NCBI RefSeq assembly: GCF_047663525.1
Contig: NC_092602.1
Span: 11,281,501 to 11,345,500 of the forward strand
DNA length: 64,000 nt
Direction: 5' to 3'
Origin: Anas platyrhynchos
Taxonomy: Eukaryota; Chordata; Aves; Anseriformes; Anatidae
Shown: positions 10,276-25,200 of the stretch, piece after piece
Position numbering within the stretch: position 1 is the first letter of the stretch
Layout: each line of letters opens with the position of its first letter
The notes under the pieces: generated by a model
What the model was told of the DNA's origin: nothing
The model's database searches: none
The model's input: the letters and a program-made list of their open reading frames with translations, nothing else
Made by a program: the position numbers and the translations under genes

Positions 10276-13200
10276 CTTTTAGAGTTTTGGGAACAACAAC
10301 AAAAAAAAGAACAAATATTATCAGGCAGAAAGTTACATGTTAAATGCAAGATCACAATTACTTTTCTGATTCTTGATAACTACTCCAAGATTATCTAGGC
10401 TGTAGCTGAGAAAAAGAGTCTAAAGGAACCTTAGAAATTGTCTTTAACTTACAAGCAAAACAAATACAATACGCTTAATCCAAAAATAAGTGCCAACACT
10501 GCAGCATCTCCTTTACTGCACATACTTGTTGCCAGGCATGATGCAGCATCATTTCCTCAGCATAGGCTCTAAGTGACTGCAACCTGATGAACATGGTGCT
10601 ATTGCTGGTATAAATGGCAACATGAGAAGAAGAGGCAAGGAAAGCACCAGAGAAAAATAAACTAGATAAACACATTATGACTCATATTCAGACACCAATT
10701 TAGTAAAAATATTAGTTTGGTAATAGCCTGTGATAATGTTCCATGATCCCCTGTCTCTTAAAACATCGATGATGGTGGAATTTGCAGCTCAGTTCTCCAC
10801 ATTAACATCAAATCCCCATTTTCCTGAAGCTGGAGCTTTCATGCTCAGAATTGTGTGTGCATCGTTGTGAGCAAAGACATGCAAATAAATTCTTGGCAGA
10901 ATAAAATTTCTCAATATAGATTTATTAATGCATTGCCTGGTCTCCTATCACAAGCAGCCCTGCTGGTGCTATGAAGAGAGAAACACCAGCTTCTCCACTG
11001 GCAACAACTAAAAATAGCTGTTTCTGGTTTGTTTTGCAGTATATTTATTTGTGTACTAAAAATCAACAATCTAGGATGGACATTTTGCCTAGTATATTGT
11101 AAAGGCTTCTTTTGTTACTTCATTGCCATTTAAGCAAACACTTAGGATGACAGAACATCCTGGTGTCCTAAATATAGTCCCTTTAAGAGGAAAATAATTC
11201 ATTTCACAAATCCTTTTTTTTTCTTAGGCTGGCAGATGGTTTCCTGGAAACATTTAAAAAATTATTTAATATGGTTTTAAATAACAGGCCATACTTCAGT
11301 TGCCGGAGACAGCTGTTCAGATTTTTTAAAGGCTCCTTGCTCACAGCTGTTGATGGTTTCAACAATTCTTCCAGCAAGGCAGCAGGAACTGGACAATCAG
11401 GAATCTTGACTGGAGTTACAGGATTTGAAGAGTTATTCTCTCCTTTCCTCTGGTTAAGGGAAAAAAAAAGAGCCATAAATAAAAAGTCAGCTTATTCCAT
11501 CCATTTCACTTTTATCACACACAGTCTCATATCACACTACTGGTACTTAACATGGATGTGCTTCTGATACCTGCTCTACAATACAGTTAAGCCTCATGGG
11601 TCACAAGCAAAAGTTCCTAACCTAATGTCAGCTTCTAGTCATACTTATAGGTAAACACAGAGCATACAGAAGGACTAGTCAAGAAATAAAACAATAAGGA
11701 TTTAAATCTGGATCTTCACAACAAATTTTAATAACATGCTACCAGTATAGTTAAGAGAAAAATTCCGGAAAAAAACAAAAACACAGAGAAGTTAAGTATA
11801 ATCAAATAAGTCCTCCTGGAAATTCAAGAATCTGCAGTGTGAAATATCTAGATTAATGTCTAGAAGAATGATACAGATGAGTTCCATATGAAGTTCTCTT
11901 AACTGAGAGAAGTACTTCAAAGAGGGAAGGAGCAAGAGATCTACTATTACTGCATTTTCTGTATGTGGTTAGCAAATATGGAAAGAAATAAAAATCAAAG
12001 AAGCCATTAATAGTCACCTTTTGAAATTGTGGAAAGATGAAAAACTAGATAGGACAAGAATAGAGAAGACAGACACATGAACATTAAAAAAGTACTAACT
12101 AAATATTTGCCCATGATTCATTATTTAATTTAAGCACTTTTTTTTTAGTTTATTATAAGTTAAAATGTAAGTGGAAGATAATATAGTAGACACAAACTTT
12201 TCTAATGAAAAAGAAGTAAAGTCAAGACCAGTAAAGTTACTTTTGCCTGCACATCTTCCCGTATTTATTATTTAAATATCAGAACATCAGTAACTTTATA
12301 CTACGAGTAGGCATTTCAATTAAGAGTTTTCACCAAGTTTCCTTGCAGCAGAGTATTTTCCAGTACTGTAATCCAATTACACCACTACATATTCTTCCTA
12401 CTCCAATACCTTCTTCATCTTGCCGTGCTTCAGATCCAACTTCAGTTGCTGGTTCTGCTGCAGCAGTGACTTCATGCTGTTCTTCAGTTCACTCACTTTA
12501 GCCTGCAGCATAAACTTATCCTTCTGAGTCACTGACAGATCTTCTCTCACCATTTCCAACTCAGTCTTGATATTCTAGATAGGAAAATAAGGGAATCAAT
12601 CTGATACAAGAAAGCAGTACAAAAAATCCAGAACTAAGGCTTTCATCACATTTTTCAGATTCCAGAGGAAACTAGAAAAAGAATAAAAAAAAGGTAGTGT
12701 TATGTGAAACAAATTCACCCTGACAGAAAACCAGAAATAAAATTAAAAGTCAGTAACCTATTTTTATGGTGTAAGGTCAATAAAATAAGAAACTAACAGC
12801 CCAGTGAAATCAAGAAAGAGTAAAGACTGCAAAACACATCATGAATTAGGTTTTATGAATAAAATTGTATATTAAAAATCAGTGTAAATGCTTTTAAACT
12901 ATAAAATACTGTTTTAATTATCCCCCTACACCAATACCAGATATCCATCAGAATCTCCACCTGCTAGATTAAATACCTGTAGGACAACTTGCATCCCTTC
13001 TAATTCCTTATGGCTGCGCTGTTCACTCATATCCAACTGCTGCTTAAGTGTTTCTATTTCTCTTTCTTTTTGTTCTACTTCCCACTTGAGGTCTTCCACC
13101 TAACAACAACAAAAGAGTATCTTTAGAATTCTCTATACATGAAATCACTCACAAAAAATATATTACCTGTGTCTCATGAACCTTTCCTATTTTTAAGGAA

Positions 13201-16200
13201 ACTTCCTAAAATAAACTTCATTAAAAGTTCCTGGATAAAACACAAATGAAATCATACAACACATCCTAAGTAAGGATAAACATAGTAAGTGTGCAGGTTT
13301 TACCTCTTGGCTTACTACAGGCTGTTCACTAAGCTTGTCATCCAGCTTTTTCTGCAGAAGTTGGAGCTGAGATCTGGCTTCTGCCAGCTCTTGCTGAAAT
13401 TGTGATACTTCCTGGGAATGTTTCTCATCCTCTGCCCTACACAGCAACATTAACAGAAACAGTACTTACAAAATCTGTCCTTTAAAACAAGTACTTCACT
13501 ACGTTAATATACAATTGTTACTTATATGGCAGCTCATGACACCTGGTTATACCTTTGAAGGCTTGCCAACACATTTGCTGCAAGAGTTAAGTCACAAAAG
13601 ACAGATGTGTAAATATATATATGCTGCAAAAACCACATTCTTTGAGCACTGGTAACATTCCAATTACAAACAACAGATTATACAGTGAACAAAACAAGAA
13701 GCCTGTCAGTAATTGTGCTTTTGTTTTAGGAGAATTAGAGTTAATCTTATATCCATTCTTATGTAGGTCTGATAATTTCTTACAATGTAAGAAAATTGGT
13801 TCTATACAACAAAACAAATAGCATTTCAGTATACCATGGAATATATCCAATGCTCAAATGTATCTTCTACATAATTCTTTAGGGATGTAAGAGAGGAGAA
13901 TAACAGGATAATATGTATATGAAGTGTTAACCCTCACTAGTAACAAGACATAGCAAAAAATCCACGTCAAAACTGAAAAAGAAAAGAGGGCGGTGAAGCC
14001 TATATACAGCCTACTTTGGGTCTAATTGAAATACTAAGAGACATGAACTTGTAAATATTTGCCTAGCATCCAAACATGTATTTTATGATCAGGCTCAGCT
14101 GGGATGCATTTCAACATAAACCACTTCAGAATGGCAAAACCAAAAATTCATTAACGTGTGTGTTTTTCAGAGGATTTATTTTGTTTAATGTACTTCAAGA
14201 ACTTGGGCATTTATTACAGTGTACTTACTGCAGTTTGTCCACTTCAGCCTGAAGGGCTTGGACAAGGAGTTCTTTGGCTTGTAGCTCTTTCTTGATCTCA
14301 TTGAGCTCAAGGAAAGCAGCTTTGTAATGACGGCGATTGTGTGCTGCATCTGCTTTGGCTGCTGCTACCTACAAAGAAAAAAGATACTCGTACAGTGATA
14401 AAACAAAGAAAAATTGTATCAAAAAAGAACTAAGCTAAAAGGGTACAGAACAAATCAAGAAAATTGTGCAGCAGCATTAATTTGCTGTTTATAATTATTT
14501 TTGTTTATAAAAACACTATTAGTGTTGTCATCCTTACTAATGCTAATAGCGGTTAATTATTACATAATGAAAAACCACATCTGCTAAACTGCTTTCTTAC
14601 TGCAAATTTTTTGATGAAGCAGCATCACTTCAGGATACACTCCATGAACTGCAAGCTACAATGGAACTTTCTTAGTAGTCAGTGAGCATGATTAACACTG
14701 GGCACAACAGAAAAGATATCAATTGATCTTTCAACCACTTTCAACCAACTATCAACCATCATGTCAGAGACTCTGCAGGAAGCAGTATGTTATAAAGCAT
14801 AGATTTTTCTGTAAAGCTACCTTTCAAATACTTTATTTATTTATTTTAAAAGATTATTTAAATGTAAATAAATGACCCATTACCTGTTCCTTAAGGTCTT
14901 TAACTTTTGACTTTTCTTTCTCTAAGGAAGCCTGTAAAGTTTGAATAAGTTGTTGCATTTGCTGGTCCTCCTCCTCTTTTCGCTTTAGGACTGCCTGAAC
15001 CTGTAGCACATCACAAAAACAAATGCATGTTTTGTGTAGACTCAGTGGAAGACCAGAAATGCCAATAGAGTAAATACAAACATCAGCCAAAGCAGCAGTT
15101 GCAAAAGCTTCTCTCTGCTGTTCACTGATAACTGCTTCTATGGAGTACCATTTCAAGCTTAAAGTAGCCATGGTTAAATGGTAGCACATTATAGGCAAGG
15201 AATTCCCTTTTGCTTATACCACAAGAATACATTACCATTGGCATAAATATCAACATTAATTCCAGTGAATCATTATGTGACAGATTGCATGTTTCAAGAA
15301 TCTTAAATGAGCCACACTTTCACAACTGCAAGTATTTCAGCATGATTTATTTACACCCTAAGAGAGAAACAGCTCTGTTTAGCACAAAATATCATTTCTG
15401 ATCTGTTCTTTATTCTCATACGTTACTACTGTTACACAACATACAGGAGGCCTGCATCTGAAGAAAACACACCAACTTTGCATCATATCAGTGAAGACCT
15501 TTATATCTTGTAAGAAATATTAACCATTTCCTTTCTTAAGGCATAATACCAAAAAGTCATAATACCTGTAGATTCAGTTGCACCAAATCTGCCTCTCTTT
15601 TCGCTAAAGCTGTTTCTAGGATATTGTTGTGCTCCCGCAAAGCAGCATTGGACTGACTAAGGCCTGTAAGTTTTCCTCGTTCATGTTCCAGTTCAAGGGC
15701 CAACTTCTTGTTAATTTCTTCTAAACGTTTTATCTTCCTCCTGAAGCCTCTAGATTCCTGAAGCTGTAGCCAGAGAACAGTTGAAAGTAAATACAAACAT
15801 CTCCAGATTAATACCTCAAAAAAACTGACGTAAATTAATTTAATTTGCTTTTACAGTTTTCCTTCATTCTCCCTGTCTCCCTTTTTAAAAGGGTACTTCA
15901 AAACAAGTGCATTTTCACATTTTTTTCCTAATGGAAGACTCAAAGGCTTGCTAGAAAGCACAATCAATGACTGTTCACATGGAGATAAAGAGTAGTTGAT
16001 GGTTTTTTTTTGTGCAACTTTACAACTGAACACTATCACCCTGCCCTCAAAAATCACTGAGCATACATGACTCCCAATAGTTTGGGAAAATAACTATTCA
16101 TGTATATTCACTATTTTATGGCCAGACACAGCTGGTATTTAATACAGGAACTACTTTTCTCTCATCTTCTTTTCCCCTATACTACAGTGATTCATAAAAC

Positions 16201-19200
16201 CATGAAGAGACAGTAGAGACAGTACAGAGCAGAAAAGTTATATTGTGTCAGCAACACAATGCTTGCACATTAGATTCTGATTTCCTGCACTGTTGGAATA
16301 AAATTATGGTACTAAAATTTCTCCCCGCCTCTAGGTGCTTTTTACTGTCACCTTCCCATCTACCATGTAAATTCAGGTAATCACCTCATCCTCTAGTTCC
16401 AGCACTTTCTCTCTGTATTCTTCAAGCTCCTGGCTGGTAAGCGAGATCACTTCTTGCAACTCTTTTTCCAGCATCAACTTGCTTTTGCTAACAGTTTGCA
16501 ATTCTGACTCCAAAGCTTGAATCCTTTCCTAAAGACAAAAGGATCACAAACCTGATTCATTTACCATCCGTCTCTGCAGAGGCAATTTTGTTTTGTTAAG
16601 AAGTTTATTTCTCTACCAAATATTAAACGAGCTGCTAGTGATTAATGTAAAGGTCTAGCTCAGAGCTTTCAACCCTTTGCATCCAACCGCTACTTTTATC
16701 ATTTTTCATATTTTGCTCCATTAGTCCAAGGAATTTAGGTTTTCCCTCAATAAATCAATTCTCATATATTAATTCTCAACAGTATTATAGTCATAACATA
16801 TACGATTAAATTACAGCTACCCTGAAGAGATGGCAACTGTCTATGAGGAAAAAAGCAGTTAAAGTTAGAGTTTGGGAAATTTTTCAGATCCCAAGCAATT
16901 AACAATCTCAAAAAACACGAGTGAAATACAAAAATACAAAGCCTGCCAAACTATCTCTTTCAAATATAATTAGGGAAATTCTCAGTATTCACAACACTGA
17001 TACCAGCATTCTTAGTTAACTTTACATTCCAAGTGTTTTCATCACTTCAGTGTATAGTAATATTTCAACACATATTTAATAATGTGATAGTGCTATCTTT
17101 GTATTAACAATGTTAAAAGACACCCGCATACTTGAGCAATCTGGTTGTTTCCACCATCAGTGATTTGTGCTTTTAGTTTGCTCAACTCTGCTTCAGCAGA
17201 TTCCTTTGCAGTGAGGGATTCCTGTAGCCTCCGACTAAGAATGCCAACTGCATTCTCATAGGCTTTATGCTTTGCTTTCATCTCTTTCTGAGCACTTGTC
17301 AGATCTGACCCTAGACGCTTCATTTTCTGTTTCTGCTCTGTAATGGCCCTAGAGTGAAAGCAAAAAACAAAACATAAGGTTAAAAAAAATTGCCAGAAAA
17401 TGATATTGAATAATTAATTTTTGGCATGGTTCAATTGAAAAGAAATAAAACCTGCATATAGTCCACTTAGCTAGTCCATATTTCACCAGCTGAACTGTAA
17501 GGATACTACAGGAGACTGTACCAAATGCCTTGCTGTAGTTAAGGTAAATGACACCCACTTTTCTCCCCTTGTCCCAAGTCACTCATCTCAGAAAAAGCCA
17601 TCACATTGGTAAGGTACAATTTTGGCCCCTTGTGAGGTAATGACCAGAACTTTGGAACATATTCTAAGAAGGTTGTTATGGTAATTTAAGAAGTCTTTGT
17701 CAGAATTATTAAAATTCCAGTATGAAGGAATGTACACTACTCTCTTTAAATAACACAGAATTTAGAATAAGAATCTAAACTAAGGTTTCATCTAATCTGA
17801 GATTTTCATTGGGTACTTCATGTCTCAGTAAAAGTTTTCATCTATGGTTACCAGTTTAACCCCCCCCCCCCCCAACTTGTTCTCATTAAGCCCAACATTC
17901 TAGCCATTCAAGGTTAAAATTTACTGAAAGAAAGTTAGGATTAACTCCATTAAACATGTTACAACATGTTAACACAATACATGCCATACAACATGTATAT
18001 CGTTGTTTAAAAGCATGCGTGAATCAGAGAAGATGGAACTCCTGCAGCATGTAATCAGTCCTTGGACATGGATGTTATTTCCCAAAGACTAAGGAATAGG
18101 AAAAGGCTGGTTAATAAAAGTGTGGATATGAAAGATTAATGTTATAGATCTTTTGTCCATACCAAAAGAACAGACTTACTTTTTTGCTTCTTCTTGCATT
18201 TGTTCTACTTCTAGTTTTAATGACTGATTTTCCTCAGCAAGAGATGCCATTTGTTCCTTATCGAACTGCAAGGACTTTAAAAGGGAGAGAGAAAAACAAA
18301 CAAACAAACAAAAAGACATGAAGCAAGAACAAAAACATGTTTTCTCTATGTTGCTTTACAGGAGAATAAATACAAAAAGTTTCAAAATTATTTACAGTCC
18401 TAAAAAAAACATGGGAACAAAAACACCTATTTCAAGGTTCTCTGCTTCCTGACTCCTTTCTATTACCTTTTAAATTCTTTGCTCTGTGGCCACCACCACA
18501 ACATGTATGCACAGAGTTCTACTTTGAGCTCCGCTCTCAGACAGCATTCACTTTGGGACCAGCTTAACTGCTTCCACACCACACTTCTACCACTCCTGGA
18601 GCATGCTTCTCCCCACTGACTTACATGTACATGAGGTGTTACTGAGCAGTCACTTTAATGTGGTAGGTATATGCTCAACTATATATACAGTATTAAATAT
18701 GTATCCAAGAACCTTAACTTGCAGCCATTCTGTCTAGTTCCAGAACTAACAGAAACAGCAACATATCCTGTATGTAATATTCTCTCAAAGTCCAATGTTG
18801 ACACCTTCCATACCTGTAGGCGTGCTTCCATATCATCTCGTTCTTTCTGCACTGACTGAAGATGATTTTCTATTTCCACCATCTGCTGGCGAACCTGAGA
18901 TACTTCCTTCTGTAGTTTTGAATGTTCAGATTCGAGTGATTGTTTTTCAACTTGAATTTTCAGTAGCTCTCGTTTTAACTCTTTCACTTCTGAGTCTAGA
19001 CGTTTCTTTGTAGCTTTCAATTCACTAATCAGCTGGTCCTTAGAACTTGCATCTCTTCGGTAAGCTTCCACCATGACCTTACACACAAGAGTTTCAAGAA
19101 CAACATAGCATCTCTGTTACAACTTTGCTGTAAATTACTCTTAAATTTCTAAAATATTTACCAATGTTATTCTAGTTTTGGGGGGAGGTGGTATCAAACA

Positions 19201-22200
19201 ATAGAAACAAATGTCATCTGTAACAGAATCACAGAATGGATGAGGTTGGAAGGGACCTCTGGAGGTCATCTGGTGATACTCCCTGCTCAGGCAGGGTCAC
19301 CTAGAGCACTTTGCACAGAATCATGCCCAGGTGGGTTTTGATTATTTTCAGAAAAGGAGACTCCACAACCTCTATGGGCAACCTGTTCCAGCTCTCTGTC
19401 ACCTTCACAGTAAAGAAGTTTTTCCTCATATTCAGATAAAACTTCATGTGTTTTAGTTTGTGCCTGTTGATTCTTGTCCTATCTTTGGGCACCACTGAAA
19501 AGAATCCAGCCCCAACACCTTGACACCCTCCCTTAAGATATTCATATACACTGAAGATCCCCTCCCAGCCTTCTCTTCTCCAGGCTAAACAAGGCCAACT
19601 TGTTCATTAAGCGAATATGAATAAGTGTTTATAGCAGTATGGTATACTCCTCATATTCTTTATGGAACTGCACTACTTAAACACAATTAAAAAATAATTT
19701 TCAAAATTAGCCATTCCATGCACATAATTAACATTTTTTGTCATGAGAAAGGGAGGGGGTGTTAACTGCAGTTTAAACAGCCTTCTCAAAATTAAACCAA
19801 ATAAGCTAAAAAACCACCTTTAGTATTACATTAATGAGCAATCAAGTGGTAAATTAATGGTGCCTCTACGCATAATACATATTTACAACACTAACGATAT
19901 ATCAATTTTAAATTACTATTTTAAAACTAATTATTTGGAATAAAATTTGCGATAAAACATTTTTATTCTCCTCTGGCAACTATAATTTTTCAAAGCTGAA
20001 GGAAAATGAAGACAACTGAAGGTTTTTCTAAGTGCTTTTGAAGTGCTTTTGCAAAAGCAAACCTAGTAACAAGCCAGAGAGACTTTACATAGTGGATCAA
20101 TTAGCAAGCTTCCTCAAGACCAATGAAAGCTTGAAATGATTGGTGGATTCACTTTTTCTTAACTGCAGGTAAAAATTCAACTGAAACCATGTAATTATGT
20201 CACCAAGTTCTTTGTATTTGATACAGAAAATGAATTCCAGTCTCCTCACAGTAGTCCTCAGAAATACATACTTACACTACAAAAAAATAAGTTATTTGTT
20301 TTTATTTCTTTGAAATAGCTTGCTTTTGCTTACCTTCTGCTGCAGGAACTGTTCCTTCACTTTTTGAACCTGTTTTTTGAGGCTGGCATTTTCTTGTTGC
20401 AGATTTTCTACCTGCGAGAGGAAAGAAACAAACATGCTGTTTTACACGTGAAACACGTCATATTCTACATTATTTCAAGCACTGACAGTATTTTTACCTA
20501 TGCTTGTACAAATTGCCTAATCTAACGAGGATCCTGTTTCTGACTAGGTATCTCAATGGCACTTTCAGATAACCCATCAGAAATAAACTCACACTGTATA
20601 ATGAGCTCAACCCTCAGGAGTAAACAAAGGTCCCTTATCCTGCCAGTAACATTTTAGCGTGTCATTAATCTACATATGTGGTAAGCAGATGGCACCAGTT
20701 CACATATACATGATCAAATCATGTACAAATCTGTCATGTAATTGGCAATGTCACGTGCCTGTGGCAATACTTGCCTGGAGCAGCTATTTTTAGTAAGACG
20801 TTTTTATGGATTTCTTACCTGGCTTGACTTTATTGCAATTTCTTGCCTCAGTTGTTCCAACACTTCTGATGCTACTTCTGTATCTTCTTCAAGGCGTTTT
20901 GTTCCTTCATCAAGTTGCTCTTGGTTTGCTTTTGCTGTCTGCAAAGCTACTTCCAAGACAATCTTCTCATTTTGCAAATACTGTATCATGTCATCTTTAG
21001 AAGTAGCATCACTCTGGAACTCTTCTAATCTGGCCTTCAGTTCATCGTACTGTGTTTGCAGGTCATCCAGGGACTGCTCTTTGGTGTGCAATGTCTCTTG
21101 GGTCATGGTGAATTGCTTCATTAGATCTAGGTGTTCTTGCTGTAAAGATTCAAGCTGCAAATCTCTCTGATGCAAAGTCAGCTTGACCTGAGAAAATGTG
21201 TTTTAAGATTAAATTTCTAAGATTAAATTTATACAAAATGAATGAAATTTCAAAAACAAAACAAAACACAGTTACAGAGATGATTTAAAAAAAAGTGGGG
21301 GACCTTTTCACCTGGGACAGAGTGACTTTGATATGGACTTCATTTTTGCAGCAATCTTTCAGACTGTTTTTAAAAAGTTTAGAGCTCAGTATTTATTTAC
21401 TACTGCCTTTTCAGCCAATTAACTATTTCCCTTACAACCTTTGGTAATGTGCCTAAAAACAGTCTACCTGATCCAACTCTTGCTCCAATGTTGCTGCAGA
21501 ATCAGCCATTTTCTGAAGCTGTTCTTTCTCATCCTCAAACTCCTCTAGTTTTCTCTGCAAATCTTCTTCCACCATGGTTTTAGCCTCCTGGATCTGCATG
21601 AAGGCAGCTTCTTGATCTAACATGTCAGCCTGTGCAGAAAAAGCAAGTAGTTAACATCTACAGTTTCAGCTGGAAGGGGCTGGTGGATGTGTGTATGTGT
21701 TGGGGAATAAAAAAGAAAAGAAAAGGCTAAGTTATCAAGAACATTTCTAGAAGAAAGTAACAAACAAATATAATTTTGATGTCTGCCTTACACACCTGTA
21801 TATCTTTACCGAAGTCACTTACTCATATACTTAAGACACCTTAGAATAAGTTGAGTGTCTTGTAAACTTGTGACAATCTGAGTTCCTTATATAGCACCAT
21901 GTCCTTTCTAAATGGACGAAACAGGGTATAAATAAGACAAATATTTAAAGTATTAAAATTAAGCCGCTTAGAAAATTCTGAAACAAAAATAAATTCCTTG
22001 GATACTGTAGTAACTCCATGAAATAGAAAATCCTGTCATTTACACAACTGCTATCGGAAGCAGCGGAAATGGGTTCTAAATGCTTTGAAAGTGAATGCGC
22101 TGCACTTCAATAGATTTTACTCATCTTTTCTTCCTTAAGTACAGGAAGGATAAACCTGAGCAATTTCACACATTTAAGACAAATTTTACCGACTTTATCT

Positions 22201-25200
22201 TCCAAGTAAGTTTTCTGTTGGAAAAGTTCACAAATGGGCAAAGCAGAATATTTACATCCACTTTTAAAACTCAATTAAAAGCAAATACCAGCTCTGAAAA
22301 TGCAGGCGTCACCTTGGAATGGGAAACATATGGCTTTTCTCCCTCTTGCTGTTTGTAGTTTCATACAAATTTATTTGTTCTGAAACATTTCTGTTTTTAT
22401 AAAGCATCATTTTAACCAATTCATAATAATTCCATACTGCTTTGATGGTAAATACTTGAGCTTTCAAATACTATGCTTGCAAAAACTAAATATGCAACTT
22501 AAACAGAACATAATTCATGAAGATCACCTACAACCTCACCTCAATATTCTGCAGCTGTGCTGCAATACGTTCCTTTTCTTTAATTGATCTGTGCTGGGTT
22601 TCAGTCAACTGCTGAGACAATGCCACATTCTCTAGTTTGAGATGTTCCAACACACCTGCTTGGGTCATTTGCCCAGCCTGGAAGAGGGAGAAAAAAAATA
22701 TCACTGATTAATACCAACAGCTCAAATTGGTGAGTTCTAGGAAGAAAAAAAAAACAAAAATAAAACAACACACTGAACCTATCTGTGCCTAATCTCAACT
22801 ACTACTTACATTGCACTATAGCTGTTCATTCACATAAAACAAGTGATTAAATTTATGCCTCAGTATCAACATGAGCTAACACCTTACAACAAAAAACAGA
22901 ACAACTCCCCCCAGCCTGCTCTCCACCTGAAGTATAAAGACATTGTGTGTGAACTCTGACAATGGAGCCACTCTCAATGTCCCCTGGTGTTGTGGTTTAA
23001 CCTGGCAGGCAGCTAAGCACTCAGTGGGATTGGGGAGAGACTTGGCAAAAAAGAAGTAAAAGCTTATGAGTTGCGATAAAGGTAGTTTACTAGCACAGAA
23101 AAGAAAAATAATGATGATAATAATATGTACAAAACCAGTGATGCACAATGCAATCGCTTACCACTCACTGACCAATGCCCAGCCTGTCCCTGAGCAGTGG
23201 TCGCCCCCCCCCATACTCTGGCCAGCCACCCCATATAATTGTTGAGCATGGCATCGCATGGTATTGTGGACAACCATCCCTTTTGACAGTTTGGGTCAGC
23301 TGTCCTAGTTCTGTCCCCTCCCAGCTTCTTGTGCACCCCCCAGCCTCCTCACTGTCAGGGTGGCATCAGAAGCTTAAAAGTCCTTGATGTAGTTTAAGCA
23401 ATGCTCAGCAACAATTAAAACATGATTGTTATCAACATTGTTCTCATCCTAAATCCAAAACACATCACCATACCAGCTACCAGGAGGAAAAATAACTATC
23501 CCAGCCGAAACTAGGACATCTGGATAAAATTAAAAGAACAGATTCTCAGTCCTATGTGCAAACAAATCATAATACCTGTATATTAGCCATCTCACTCTGC
23601 AGCCTGACACGAGCCTCCTGAGCGAGTACCAGCTGCTGCTGGTACCACTGTCGCACATTTTGCAGTGATGTGATTTCTGTTTCAGATGCCTTTAGCTTAT
23701 TGGTCAGTGTGGTCCGTTCCAACTGTACTTTATGAAGTTGATTTTGTAAGGAAGCCAACTGTTGTCGCAGATCATGAACTAGAAAAAGGAAAAGAAAGAA
23801 TCTGGACTATTATACTCCATTGCTCAATTTTTATGCACACATTTTCAAGGCTTATTGCTGTATTTGTAGCTTATTTATTTGAACAAAAATATATGCACCT
23901 AATTACATTAAGATTGACTGTTCCTGCAAAAGAAAAAATTGAAAGTTCTGGAATCCAAAGAATTAGGCTCATAAACAGAACAAATTTAAAATAAATGAGT
24001 AATTTCTTCAAGCATTCAAAGCTCCTCAGAGGCTGAAAATATGAATTAAAAAATAAAATTAGAAAGCAGGTATCCTGACATTGAGATTCATCATTACAGA
24101 CCAGTATTTGTGCAGTTTTCTAAAAAACGTTAGTTCACCATCGAACAGTTATTAGATTACATATTTATGCCTCCTCCCACAAGCTGGCTGTGTCTTGCAA
24201 ATTGTGGCACTCGTGACACAACATAGAAAACAAACACCTTAAAATTCAGCTATTTAGTATGTTATTAATAAAATGCAAATTAAAATTATTTCTTGCTCTT
24301 GGACTTCAGAATTATGTTGACTTACAATGATTTATGGAATAATAAAATTTAGAGATCAAAATTTACATCAACCCACCTGTGCTGTCTCTGGTGAGAACAC
24401 TTTTTTGCATATCTTCAACCTTCAGCATGAGTCTTTGGTACTGCTCCTCTGCTAACTGCAAATCATTATTTGAAGAAGCCAAACTAGCATTCTTTGCTTC
24501 CAAGGTGTTTTGCAGGTCAGCCATTGCTCTTTCCAGATCCCAGCAAGATTGCTTTAATGTGGCCACTTCTGAGCTCAGCGATTCCTGCTTCTGTTGGCTG
24601 TTTTGGCTGTGCTCCATCTGTGCCTGAAGCTTCATGTTCAAAGCTGCAAGTTGGGCTTGTAGCTCAGTCTTCTCTTTGAGAGCCTGAATGTGTCCCAGAA
24701 ATTAAATACAAAAGAGAAAATACATTAATGGCTGATTAGAGAAGATACCAGCAAAATGGCTTTGCTAAGGCATAGACCACTTACTTCAAATAATGTTTTT
24801 TTGAAGTGACACCTCGCATAGTAAAAAAAGTTCAAATATTCAAAAGAAAACACAGAGGAAAGCACAGACAAGATGTATAGTGTCTTCATCAAAAATCCTG
24901 ACATGGTTATTGGCTTATAAGATGCGTTTCCACACTAAGTAAGAATGCTTTGCATTACCTATGCTATACCATCAGTCAATACAAAGAGAAAACACAGACA
25001 TCATTACCATAACTCTGGATTTATCATCTCTAAAGTTGTCTTTTTTTCTAGACCTTCGAAGGCTTTAAAGACTATCTTCATAAGAGCACTTGTAATGTAT
25101 CTAATTCAACAATGTTTTTACAAAACACATTCCCATAAGAGGAGGAAGCTCTTGAAAATTAATTAACATATTAATATAATTTGCTAAATACCAAAATTCA

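Noticed and set aside
20742-21170. Plus-strand ORFs opposite GOLGA3 exon 10 (also opposite exon 6)
   Set aside because: Antisense shadows of coiled-coil exons, rich in Ser/Cys/Leu as expected from the complement of Glu/Gln/Lys codons.
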